From the NCBI GenBank assembly GCA_001574975.1, contig KQ965780.1, positions 44,856 to 108,855 of the forward strand: a DNA stretch of 64,000 nucleotides, read 5' to 3'. Numbering within the stretch: position 1 is the stretch's first letter; each line of letters opens with the position of its first letter. Positions 23,201-33,684 of the stretch are shown in pieces. This stretch comes from Gonapodya prolifera JEL478 (taxonomy: Eukaryota; Monoblepharomycota; Monoblepharidomycetes; Monoblepharidales; Gonapodyaceae). A program made the position numbers and the translations under genes. A model generated the notes under the pieces. It worked only from the letters and a program-made list of their open reading frames with translations. It made no database searches and had not been told where the DNA came from.

Positions 23201-24049
23201 TGCGGGTGGTGGGTGGTGGGTGTGAGAAGGGGGAACAGAAGGAAGAAGGAAGAGGGGGAAGATGGGGAAGGAGGGTACGACGTACAATGATCATTTCAGG
23301 GCATTTTGCGAGCGCGTCCCGGATTGTGGATAGTTTGGAGACCCCGCGGGCGCGTGCGGCCTTGTGGAGAGTGAGTGAGTGAGTGAGTGAGTGAGATCGT
23401 TGGGGGGGGGAGTGAGAGTGGGAGTGGGAAGAGCGCGACTCACGCTGGAGCAAGAGAGAGTGCGAGTGTAGGTGAGAGGAGAGTGATAGGGAGAGGGAGA
23501 GCGTGTGAGCGTGTACGAGTGAGTCAGCAGTTGCCGCATGCCCACGCACTAGTTGACCGTAGCAAAGATGGACTTCTGCTGCACGCCCACGGGAAGTCCG
23601 CGCAGAGCCGGGTTGCGCCGCTCTTCCACTGAGTGCGTGGGCGTGGGTCGGGGGTATGTGGAGTGTCAGGTGGGGATGAAGATGGTGAATAGTGGTCGCA
23701 CCCACCCTGCGCGTAGAAACTGCACGTGCACGCCCGTGGCAATCGGCAGCACGGAGGAGCAGTCAGCCTCGTCAGTCTTTCCGTGCAGCAACGATCCCCC
23801 ACACTCGCACTCCCACACGCACCAATCCAAATCGATCGCAATCACGCTCCGCTCCCGCTCACGCTCCGCTCCCGAATCCACACCATCGCCACCTCCACCT
23901 CCACGCCCCTGATCGTGCTCGTGTCGCGTCCGCAAAGACATCGCGCGGCCCGATGCCTGCTCTCGCGGATGGTGGTGGATTCGATGGTCGGCTCGGGTTG
24001 GAGTTTGCGAAGATGCGGTGCAAGGGCTGGGCCTCCGGTTATTCTGCAT
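20252..24049 (-). CDS. Y-family translesion DNA polymerase, iota type
   Basis: Error-prone DNA synthesis past lesions. Exons on the minus strand: 24049-23823, 23719-23706, 23628-23550, probably the single base 23444, 23360-23286, 23191-22922, 22564-20252. The spliced product has the catalytic IDLDCFYAQVEERRNP, then VQQKSIFATVNYAARARGV, VSKLSTIRDALAKCP, VNGEDLTPYRRASRA and the second catalytic block VERLGLDELFVD. Next come the little-finger/HhH regions (ISVSKLGAKLS, GAIRGVGHKA, ISVEDSFSRGV). Near the C-terminus LPEDVRREIL fits a ubiquitin-binding UBM, and the end MDRFLVKKK is PIP-box-like. The NGEDLT and NYxARxxGV signatures favour iota over eta. The intron at 22565-22921 is long and could hide more exons; the N-terminal Met is a best guess. 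Confidence 0.87.
23366..23394 (+). repeat. (GTGA)n microsatellite inside an intron
   Basis: About seven GTGA units within the intron upstream of the fourth large exon of the polymerase gene (minus strand). On the transcribed strand it supplies a pyrimidine-rich tract just before the 3' splice site at 23361. Confidence 0.9.
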
Positions 24050-24794
24050 TTGCACATTGATTAGGCGCGTATAGAGGGATTCTTTCCCCATTCAATTCGT
24101 TGTACCAAATGTGTAGCACGGACTCGAATAATACGATCCAATACAGGCTACATAGAGTAAATCTAAGAGAGTGTCCGTCTCGTCCATTCTTCCTCAGGCC
24201 TCCTCCTCCTGCTTCTTTCCCACCCCCTCCATGATGTGCTGAAATACTAACAAAGACATTCCAGAATCTTAGTAAGAGGAAAGTAATCAACAAAAACATT
24301 GACGACAGGATACAAGCCATCGCTAGCAAGGTTGAAGTTGTTCTTCGGCGAGACGGCAAACTTGACGTTGTGTGGAGTTAGTTTTAGCGAAGCCCAGCTG
24401 ATATATTGAGAGATGATGCTTTCGCATCTATCCACATCTCCCTCTACTAGTGCCCCGAAACCTGATACAAAGCATTGTGAGGCAAAGGAGAAATGTACCA
24501 CATGTTGCCTACAGATGGTCCTGAGATACCATCGGCCCGAAGGCCTTGTTGAGCATTGTTGGCTATTAAAAAGGAGAAATCCTCGATTTCCGGGAACTCT
24601 AAAACGGTCCAGACGGAGCACACGACCTTTACCAGGCTGCTCGGCATGGTTTGGTTTCTGACTTATATGTTTGCATTCACACAAATTCCACGCAATATAT
24701 CTATCTTCAATAACATAGCCTAACATAAAATAATGCTCCAATAAAAGAACTCGTTATCCTCCCTTCACGCCTCCTCACCACCAACCACCACCAC
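24050..24794. other. Intergenic; one unrecognised minus-strand ORF
   Basis: Between the polymerase start and the first efflux carrier. A minus-strand frame of 164 codons (24741-24247, starting MEHYFMLGYV) is open, but it has no recognised domain and no clear exon partner. A second minus frame over the same DNA reads FPEIEDFSFLIANNAQQG. Either could be part of a small gene; the evidence is too weak to call one. Confidence 0.35.
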
Positions 24795-27084
24795 TCAACT
24801 GACCAAATACAACGCACCCACAAGCCACCCTGTCAGCGTCAGCCCGCACAGCGCATACTGCACCAAACACACGCATGCAATCTTGCTTGCGTCGCCGGTG
24901 GGACTGGCGACTTGCGTCATGGCAACGATCATGTTGCCCGTGGGGACTGCGGACTGTTGGTTGTACCGCGTGGGGATGAAGGGGGTGAAAGGTGGGGGCA
25001 CGAGAAGACGAGAACCGTTCGATAGGTGGAATGGGGGATTGGGAGTTTAATGTGGGGACAGGGACACGCAAAGCTGCCGCCGCACAACTCACATCCAACA
25101 TCATCATAAACCTCAAAATCCTCTCTTCCCACGGAATGGCACCCACCACGCCTGCCAGCTGCACGAGAGGGAGCCCGATTGCTGGGAGGAGGAGTAGGCG
25201 CGCGGCCACAATTGTCAGCACAAGTTTCCACGGGACGGGGAGTGTGGGGAGTGCCATTTGTGGGAGAACGGAGTGCTGAGGTCCGTGTGGGGCAGTCGAG
25301 GTACCCAGACGCGCCTGCCCGAGAGCAGCGCCCTGTGTGTCCAAGCAAGCAATCCATGAGTTGGGCCGCATTGGCCCCAAATTGACCGCATCCATGGCAG
25401 CAGTCTCGTCCAGCACCCACGCACCAAATAAATGAGCCCCATAGGCAGCGTAGCACCCCCCCAGAAATCCATGATTCCAAACGCCCAATTCAGCGGCGGC
25501 TCGGCCCCGCATTCCACGCCGTTGACAAGAGCCAACCCTGTCGTGGAGCATCCAACAGGGTACAGCAGCCACCCGCGGATGGGCGTGAGGGATAGGACAA
25601 CGCCCAGAAGTATTGACGTGATGCCGGGGCTGAAGAAACGGGAGAGGAAGAGCTACGATGGTGTGGGAGGGACGCTGTCATTCGATCGGGCTTTGGGAGG
25701 TGGTGGATTTCACTCGAGCTCACATAGAGTTCGGCCTTCCAAACGGGCCCGGGCACATCGCCACCGCCGTCGCAGTTCAGTCCAGCCGAGGCGTCCTGGG
25801 ATGACTGCTCGCCAAGCACACGAATCGCGAGGTCGTCATTACGTCTCGCACCCGACAGCGCCTCCGCCAGCGGTGTTGGCGTATCGTCCAGTGGATCTCG
25901 CGCGGACAGCGTCGCGCGGGATGGGTGGCGGTGGTTCGTGCTTATCCGCGTTTGGTGTGGGGAGGAGTGTTGGTCAGTGCTGGTGCCAAGGCCAAGGGCG
26001 GGTGTGAGCGCCGTTGTGGAAGTTTGGGGGGACGCGGAGTTCACGTCGAGCGCCTGTGCCAGCTTCTCAGAATCAGAGGAGGTCTTTTTGCCCCGCTCCT
26101 CCTCCTCCTCCTTGAGTGGATCGCTCTCCGGGACGTCCCACCAGTCCATCTCAACAAGACGCCTTCCGAGCGTGAACAGAAATATGCTGAACACGAGCAA
26201 GTAAAGCGACCCGTACGCTACGCCCAGCTGACTGTCGCCTTTGGAAAAGGGGGGTGCGTCGCCCACGGCTAGACTGACCGCGTTGGGGATGTCGCCTGCA
26301 GGAACGAGGGCGTGAGTGGTGATACAAGGAAGGGGCTGGTGCAGTGGATACGTACTTGTGTTTGCGAACGCGACGGCGGCCAGAATGGTGTAGCGGAAGC
26401 GGGATTTGGGGATGGTGAAGATTCTGCAGATGGTTCGGGCAGGGTTTTTTTTTTTNGGGGGGGGGGGCGGAATGAACAATTTTCCCAATTCAGAATCACA
26501 ACGGTAGTTTTGAGCGAAGAGCAACATCATTTCAAGCCGAGAACTGCATTTTGACTGCAGACTCACCGCATGACGATCCATCCCACAAGCAGCCCAACGA
26601 CCATGTGAATTAGGACAAAAATGGACACGGGCAGCAAGTATCGAATGTTGGAGAAGTTGATTGACGGAAGCGTTTTTGTGAATGCGAGCGAGGGAACGAG
26701 AATTGTGATGTACCTTTCACGGCCAATTGAAAAAATGAAGTGGTAGTGGAGGACCATCGTGAGGTAAGACGTTGAGCATATCGAAACAGTCGCACTCACA
26801 CTGCTGCAATTTGCTTGCATCCCGATGGTGTAACTTTCCCCGAGCGGGCGAGAAAGAACCCAAGCGCTGACGTGATGCGCCTTTGCGTGAGCCCGCGCGA
26901 GACGAGCGTGGAGTGCACAGGAAAACTCACAGAGACATGCCAGCAATCGCAGAACTAAAACGAGTTGATTTCAAGTCGATCACAGGAGGAACGTAGGTCA
27001 GTCCATAGCCACGATTCAACAGCATCATTATCACGCACTGGGCTTGAGCGCGGTCCACACGACGGTGCCTATCGAGAGCGCCAT
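24795..27084 (-). CDS. Auxin-efflux-carrier-like membrane transporter, paralog 1
   Basis: Mem_trans (PIN/PILS-like) family, probably in the ER or plasma membrane; fungal substrate unknown. It starts MALSIGTVVWTALKP at 27084, followed by a 24-nt exon coding ILRLLACL. Further exons give LVPSLAFTKTLPSINFSN, GVAYGSLYLLVFSIFLF, a long hydrophilic Ser/Thr-rich central loop (about 26150-25740), GVVLSLTPIRGWLL, IVAARLLLLPAIGLPLV and the end VQYALCGLTLTGWLVGALYL at 24795. The two clusters of hydrophobic helices around a variable loop are typical of the family. A homopolymer run with one N (26456) falls in an intron. It is a tandem paralog of the next gene with the same exon plan, so the pair arose by local duplication. 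Confidence 0.85.
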
Positions 27085-27499
27085 CTCCACGCGATCTCGC
27101 TGTCTCCTTTCGGTGGTTGGAGTGCCAATTGGCAATGTTCAGCGGGGGAAGTGAAACCCCAGGAGACAATGGCAGGGATCAGGACACCGGAGCATCCGTT
27201 ATTGTTCGGCTCATCATACAACCCGCGACGATCCGCGATGATCCGCGACGTACCTTTATTCAGGTCTTGGTTCGATTTGGTGCCGTTCACAATGCTGTGC
27301 CAGAGCCTTTTGCAACTGTTGAGTTCTGTTTTAATATACTCGTTTGCATTTGTAAATTACCATCCCATGCATCTACTCTACGCGCTTTTAATCTACTTAT
27401 ATCCGAATTACATCTCGCACCCCAATTAATGACCAAACACATGCATTAACACCTCACCACCCACCGCCCTCTTCTCCCTTCCCTCCCCCTCCCATCCCC

Positions 27500-29635
27500 T
27501 CAGCTAACCAAATACAGCGCGCCCACGAGCCACCCAGTCAGCGTGATACCGCACAGCGCGTACTGCACCAAACACACACACGCGATCTGGCTCGCGTCGC
27601 CCGTGGGACTGGCCAGTTGCGTCATGGCCACGATCATGTTGGCTGTGGGGACCGCGGACTGTGGGTGCGGTTGGAGGGTTGAGAGGGTCGCGAGGGTCAA
27701 CGGGGGAGGAGAAGAGGAGAATGGTTTAACGGATGGAGTCGCAAGTGCAGTCGTACACCCCAACCCACGCCCCCGGCACTCACATCCAACATCATCATAA
27801 ACCTCAAAATCCTCTCTTCCCACGGAATAGCCCCGACCACGCTCGCGAGCTGCACGAGCGGGAACCCGATCCCGGGCAGGAGGAGTAAACGGGCGGCAAC
27901 AATCGTCAGCACGAGCGGCCAGGTGACGGGAAGTCTGGGAAGGGAGAGCCGCGGCAGGAGGGAGGAAAGGCGCCACGGAGACCGGGACCGGGACCGGGAG
28001 GGTTTGGATGAGGTGGCGAGACGGGCTTGCCCAAGCGCAGCCCCCTGTGTGTTCAAAGGAACGATCCATGAGCCCTTCTGCACTCCACCCCCCCTCCACA
28101 CCCTTCTCTTCCCACATACCAAGTTAATCAACCCCACCGGCAACGCCGCGCCTCCCCAGAAATCCATAATCCCATATGCCCAATTCAACACCGGCTCCGC
28201 ACCGCACGTCACGCCGTCGATGAGGGGCTTGCCTGTCGTGGAGCACCCGGCGGCGTAGAGGAGCCATCCGCGGATGGGCGTAAGGGAGAGCACGACGCCG
28301 AGGAGGGTGGAGGTTATTCCGGGGCTGAAGAAGCGGGAGAAGAAGAGCTGGGGTATGGGAAGGGAGGGGAAAAGGAGGAGAGCGTCAGTCGTGCGGTGGT
28401 TTGGGTAGATCATGTGAGGTAACCCACATAGACTTCGGCCTTCCATACAGGAACAGGCACAGCACTTCCTTCCCCATCCATCGCCTTCGTGCCGTCCTGG
28501 TCCGACCGACCCCCCAGCACACGGATCGCAACATCGTCACTTCCCGTCCGGACGGCGCCCGACAGAGCTTCAGCCAGCGGAGTCGGCGTGTCATCGAGTG
28601 GGTCGGGTATGGATAGTGTGGCGCGGGATGGGCGGCGCAGGTGCGTCACTGAACCACGTCGGTCAGTGCCCAGAGGGACGGTGAGCGCCGTTGTGGAGGT
28701 TGGTGGGGTCGCGGATGCAGACTCGGGGTCAAGACCTTGCGCCAGCTTCTCTGATCCCTTCTCGTCATCCGCTTTTGTATCCCCCGCCCCCTCCACGCCG
28801 TCATCCCTCCAATCCATCTCCACCAGCCTCCTCCCCAACGTAAACAAGAACACGCTGTACACGAGCAAGTACAGCGACCCGTACGCCACGCCCAGCTGGC
28901 TGTCACCCTTGGAAAACGGCGGGTCGTCGCCCACAGCGAGTGACACGGCGTTGGGCACGTCACCGGTGTTGCCGAATGCGATGGCGGCGAGGATCGTGTA
29001 TCGGAAGCGGGATTTGGGGGTGGTGAAGAGTCTAAAGGTACCCGAATCGCAGGACCAGTGGAGTCAGGGTTTGGAAGTGGTACACTTCGAGGAATACGCT
29101 CACCGCATGACGACCCAGCCAAGAAGCAGGCCAACGAACATATGAATAAGCACAAAGACCGACACGGGCAGCAGGTAATGGATGTTTGAGAAGTTGATCG
29201 AGGGAAGCGTCTTGGTGAACGCGAGTGAGGGGACGAGGATTGTGATGTACCTTTTGGCCGAAAACGTGGAGGGAGAACCGTCGTGAGACACGCGGCACCA
29301 CATACAACAACGTGGATTCGAACTCACACGGCAGCAATCTGCTTGCATCCCGACGGCGAGATCTTTCCCGAGCGTGCGAGGTAAAACCCAAGCGCTGAGG
29401 GTGTGAGGGAGTGGTGAGTCACTGCGCGGCAGCGGGCACGTGGAGTGCGGCGAAGATAACTAACAGAGACACGACAGCAGACGCAGAACTGGCGAGTGGA
29501 TTGCATGGGCGGTGCGAGTTGGGTGATGGGTTGGCGTTTCTACTGTTAGACCGCAGCACAGGACGGTCCACACGCCAAAGTCCACGCACTTGGCTTAATG
29601 GCAGTCCACACGACGGTGCCGATTGCGAGCGGCAT
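27500..29635 (-). CDS. Auxin-efflux-carrier-like membrane transporter, paralog 2
   Basis: Second copy of the Mem_trans family gene, in the same orientation. It begins MPLAIGTVVWTAIKP at 29635 (first exon ends 29590). The 24-nt second exon codes ILRLLSCL, followed by GFYLARSGKISPSGCKQI, SLAFTKTLPSINFSN, GDSQLGVAYGSLYLL and a shorter Ser/Thr/Asp-rich central loop (about 28830-28450). The second helix bundle has LLGVVLSLTPIRGW, IVAARLLLLPGIGFPLV and VPTANMIVAMTQLASPTG, ending VGALYLVS at 27500. Exon boundaries, including the micro-exon, match paralog 1. The central loop has diverged most, as expected for a cytosolic regulatory loop. Confidence 0.87.
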
Positions 29636-30379
29636 GGCCTCGGGGAGACGGGTCTCGGTGATTCGGTGAGCGGTGCTGTGTGGCGTTGGGAAAAGGTTCC
29701 GTGTTCGGCACACGGAAGCTGTTATGCGCCGGGAAGTGCAACCGTTTCATCTCACATGTTCGTGCGGGGAAAGAGAGTTGGGTGTGTGAAAAAAGACAAT
29801 TTTGGTAGCAAAGAAGAAAGAGACGCCGCTGCGTCACAGAGTAATCGCGATCTGGGTCTTGTCGTCGATTCAAAGAGCTGGCAGCCAAGCATCATCGCAA
29901 CACATTCCTTCGTTCCCCACCTTGCGTTGGCGTCAAAGGTGCATTCGCATGTGGAAACTGGTGGTGCTGAGCATATTGTCCCCGCAGAGGAGTTCAAGGG
30001 GGAGAGAACCATGACTGGCTTCGACTGTTAAACCACACTCCTTACAGTCGAGCGTGATGAGGTTTCCCGATGGTCAGAAAGAAAGCTGGCTGGCTGCGAC
30101 CAATACATTATTCCTATTGCTGACCCGCTCCCGATCGATGCACGAACTCATTCTCAAAGAAAAGTGAGATTTCCTTGGTGGTTTCTGTTCGCAAAGGTTA
30201 TCCTTATTACATTGAAAGAGCTTTCGTGTTCTTGTCGCTCTCCAGCGCATGTCGTCTGAACCGTGGAAAGCCTTCAGACGGTTCTCTCACACAGGCCATC
30301 CTCCGACAGGCCAAAAGAAAGAAGCCACAAGGCAAAACTGCTGGAATTTCCCCGCACTATTGCCTCGTCACATGACCCG
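29636..30379. other. Intergenic, contains HSP12 upstream repeat
   Basis: No gene recognised. From about 30240 to the gap, the sequence is nearly identical to 32395-32529 upstream of HSP12 copy C. A stretch near 29880-29960 (GCAACACATTCCTTCGTTCC) recurs near 33961, downstream of copy C, showing that whole gene-plus-flank units were duplicated. Confidence 0.6.
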
Positions 30380-30732
30380 NNNNNNNNNNNNNNNNNNNNN
30401 NNNNNNNNNNNNNNNNNNNNNNNNNNNNNNNNNNNNNNNNNNNNNNNNNNNNNNNNNNNNNNNNNNNNNNNNNNNNNNNNNNNNNNNNNNNNNNNNNNNN
30501 NNNNNNNNNNNNNNNNNNNNNNNNNNNNNNNNNNNNNNNNNNNNNNNNNNNNNNNNNNNNNNNNNNNNNNNNNNNNNNNNNNNNNNNNNNNNNNNNNNNN
30601 NNNNNNNNNNNNNNNNNNNNNNNNNNNNNNNNNNNNNNNNNNNNNNNNNNNNNNNNNNNNNNNNNNNNNNNNNNNNNNNNNNNNNNNNNNNNNNNNNNNN
30701 NNNNNNNNNNNNNNNNNNNNNNNNNNNNNNNN
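30380..30732. other. Assembly gap, 353 N
   Basis: A run of N interrupts HSP12 copy B upstream of its second exon. The matching interval in copy C (32530-32858) is 329 bp, so the gap is about the right size to hold the core promoter, the first exon and most of the first intron. Confidence 0.98.
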
Positions 30733-30786
30733 CCCGCATCACGCCTCGCACCATGATTCCCGCCTCGCTCGTCTCATCGTGAACAG

Positions 30787-31507
30787 GTTTCTCTGAGGAA
30801 GTCAAGGAGAAAGTCACGGTGCGCAGCTCTCGTTTCTGGCTCAGCTCTCACTCCGTCCTCACCAATTTTCTCCGCTCCACCCATTTCCCCGCCCACGCAT
30901 GTACAGCCTGACTCGCAGAAGAGCTACACTCAACAAGTTAGCGAGGTATATTTCTCCTCAGATGTCATTCGATCTTGCCCCTTGTAACGTCTCGTCTTTC
31001 CTACCTTCCTTCAAGACCGTGAGCGGTTACACAGGTATGTCGACACCATCCGCCTTCCTTCTTCTGCCACTCTCAACGCTCGCACCCACCGCCCACCAAC
31101 GCAACAGACCGCGCCAAGGCCGCCATCACTCCCGGTAAGCTTTTGCATCACATTTCGCTTATCGGGCTTCCGCTGATCGCCCGCAAATCGGAACGCTCGC
31201 CTTCGCCACGCACAGACTCGCATAAGTCGACCGGCCAACAGATCCACGACAGGTGCGTTCCAAAGTCTTTCGTTTCTCTTCTCCACTTTGTCTCAAAGTT
31301 ACTCCGTCTTCCTCCTTCCTCAACACTCACGTACTCCAGGGCCCGCGGCGCGTCGGACGAAGCCCACCGCGACGACCGCACCCTCATGGAGAAGGCCAAG
31401 GTGTGAGAGCCTTTCCCCACTTCTTTCGCGCCTCCCCAACTGACACCTGACTTTCTACGACGTAGGACGCCTTGGGCGTGGACAGGCACGACCACCCGAA
31501 GCACTAA
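30787..31507 (+). CDS. HSP9/HSP12-family stress protein, copy B (5' end in gap)
   Basis: Seven of eight exons are present: 30787-30818, 30907-30945, 31016-31034, 31108-31134, 31216-31252, 31340-31400, 31466-31507. Each has the same length as in copies C and D, with canonical GT-AG introns. They code GFSEEVKEKVT, PDSQKSYTQQVSE, TVSGYT, DRAKAAITP, a STGQQIHDR block, ARGASDEAHRDDRTLMEKAK and DALGVDRHDHPKH. The 19-nt first exon (MDYGRK in the other copies) falls in the N gap. Nothing suggests the gene is broken. It forms a near-identical pair with copy C about 2 kb downstream. Confidence 0.85.
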
Positions 31508-31526
31508 GTTGGAGGTGGAATGCGCT

Positions 31527-31645
31527 TCGGTCGGGAGGGAAGGGAGTGGAGAGCAATGTGGGAATGTGGAAGTGTGGGAGTGGGCTTTGGTCGGGAGGGA
31601 ACGGAGTGGAGCGGAATGTGCGAGTGTGGAAGTGTGGGAGTGTGA
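31527..31645 (+). repeat. Two-unit GA/GT-rich minisatellite
   Basis: Two units of about 59 bp, both beginning GCTT(C/T)GGTCGGGAGGGAA and ending in runs of GTGGAAGTGTGGGAGTG, lie just downstream of HSP12 copy B. Copies C and D lack it, so it arose after the duplication or was lost from them. Confidence 0.65.
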
Positions 31646-32560
31646 AAGAGTGGAAGTGTGGGAGTGGTAATTGCATTTGTTGCATAAGCGGTGCTTTTCT
31701 ATTCTATGCCTTGCTACTTTATGTTGGTAGATGAACTTTCGGAAAAATATTGAAAGCGACACCATATAAAACGACACTTTAACTCATTGAAGAACGAAGA
31801 GACACGGCCATGACTCCCTGGTCCCTGTCCCTCATGTGGTCCTGTCCGTTTCGTATTCAATGGGGCCACAGGAAGGTGTTATTAGACCAACCCCCTGCGT
31901 TTCCCACCTTGCTCTGGTATCAAGCATGCAGCACCTATGTTTAAATTGGTGGTGTCTTCTTGCCACCGCTGAACTAACGGGCACAAGCATATGCTTCGGC
32001 TTTTTAAATATCTGATCTTCGAGGATTGTCAACTACTGAATTTTATGGCAATGCGCGCGCGAATTTCGGGTGGCGGACGTGGAGTTGAGGGTCTATGATG
32101 GGTTTGTACGGGTGGAAGGTTTCCCAAATTTGGGTGCACGGCATTGTCAAAACAAAATTGTCAACTCGGAGCGGTGCTTAAACGTCAGTGGTGAGGTGTG
32201 CAGGTGTCCAGAGAGAGAACTGGTTGCAACCACTTTATTGCGATTGCTGCGGAAGCCGCCCCGATTGATAAACTCACTCACTCTCAATTAAACTGAGATT
32301 TCACTGGAATTTTACTTTTCAAATAGTGTGCCAACAAACGTGGATTTCAATTATTTTCACTACGGTCAAAGATTCGTTTCGTTTTATTGCCGTCCAGCGC
32401 ATGTCGTCTGAACCGTGGAAAGCCTTCAGACGGTTCTCACACAGGCCATCCTCCGACAGGCCAAAAGAAAGAAGCCACAAGGCAAAACTGCTGGAATTTC
32501 CCCGCACTATTGCCTCGTCACATGACCCGTGGCCTGTCCCTCGTGACCTCCACGCATCGA
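31646..32560. other. Intergenic between HSP12 copies B and C
   Basis: No gene recognised. It contains the 3' flank of copy B and, from about 32390, the upstream repeat shared with copy B (starting CAGCGCATGTCGTCTGAACC). A GCAGCACC/GGGCACAAGC-type stretch near 31925-31990 weakly resembles the flanks downstream of copy C. Confidence 0.5.
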
Positions 32561-32600
32561 TGACATCATACCACACCGCACAGTTCGGTACTTAAGAACC
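32561..32600 (+). promoter_or_regulatory. Conserved HSP12 promoter block, copy C
   Basis: TGACATCA (32561-32568), an ATF/CREB-like octamer, is followed about 20 bp later by GGTACTTAAGAACCCG, which occupies the expected TATA position about 100 bp before the ATG. Both are conserved in copy D. The assignment as a stress-response promoter is inference. Confidence 0.45.
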
Positions 32601-32688
32601 CGTGAAAGCCATTTTCCATTACAAACTCGAGCTTCCAAAAACATTTCAAAAACAACCAAACCGATCCCAAAACACTCGAACTGCAATA

Positions 32689-33684
32689 ATGGATTACGGA
32701 CGCAAAGGTACGTCGGCCCATCGCGCTTTCCAAACCCGCGCCGCATCTCATTAGCTCCATCGCCCATTCGTTCTGACTCAATGCCTCACATTGCTTGCTC
32801 GTCCATCGCTGTGATTCCCTCGCGTCGCTTCTCTATCGTCCCACGGCGACAACCGCCACCCGCATCACGCCTCGCACCATGATTCCCGCCTCGCTCGTCT
32901 CATCGTGAACAGGTTTCTCTGAGGAAGTCAAGGAGAAAGTCACGGTGCGCAGCCCTCGTTTCTGGCTCAGCTCTCACTCCGTCCTCACCAATTTTCTCCG
33001 CTCCACCCATTTCCCCGCCCACGCATGTACAGCCCGACACGCAGAAGAGCTACACTCAACAAGTTAGCGAGGTATATTTCTCCTCATATGTCACTCGACC
33101 TTGCCCTTGTAACGTCTCGTCTTTCCTACCTTCCTTCAAGACCGTGAGCGGGTACACAGGTATGTCGACACCATCCGCCTTCCTTCTTCTGCCACTCTCA
33201 ACGCTCGTACCCACCGCCCACCAACGCAACAGACCGCGTCAAGGCTGCCATCACTCCCGGTAAGCTTTGCTATCACCGCATCGTTCTTCCCGCCCTCCCC
33301 TGACCACACCCCGAACCCAAACGCTTGATACTCCAACACGCAAACCGGAACACTACTCCACTCCACTCGCCAGACTCGCAAAAGTCGACCGCTCAACAGA
33401 TGCACGACAGGTGTGTTACCAGAGTGTTCCGTTTCTCAGCTCCACTTTGACTCAATGTTATCACCCACACATTCCAGGGCCCGCGGCGCCTCGGACGAAG
33501 CACAGCGCGACGACCGCACTCTCATGGAGAAAGCCAAGGTGGGCGCCTTCTTTTCCCCACTTGCTTTCGCTCGTGTCTCCCCCACTTCTAACTGACGACT
33601 GACCAAACCTGGCTTTCTCTCCCACGTCCTTGCACGACACAGGACGCCTTGGGTGTTGACAGGCACGACCACACGAACCACTAA
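32689..33684 (+). CDS. HSP9/HSP12-family stress protein, copy C
   Basis: Complete eight-exon gene: 32689-32707, 32913-32944, 33033-33071, 33141-33159, 33233-33259, 33374-33410, 33478-33538, 33643-33684, summing to 276 nt and a 91-residue protein. All introns are GT-AG and every junction keeps frame. The protein runs MDYGRKGFSEEVKEKVT, PDTQKSYTQQVSE, TVSGYTDRVKAAITP, DSQKSTAQQMHD, ARGASDEAQRDDRTLMEK and ends DALGVDRHDHTNH. The repeated P-D-x-Q-K-S blocks are diagnostic of the Hsp12 family, whose yeast member becomes helical on membranes under stress. It gives the clearest reference structure for the other copies in this window. Confidence 0.92.

Noticed and set aside
24247-24741. 164-codon minus-strand frame
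   Set aside because: No recognisable family, no splice partners, and a second frame over the same DNA looks equally gene-like.
26445-26470. Poly-T, N, poly-G run
   Set aside because: Lies in an intron of the first efflux carrier; looks like a homopolymer sequencing ambiguity rather than a biological feature.
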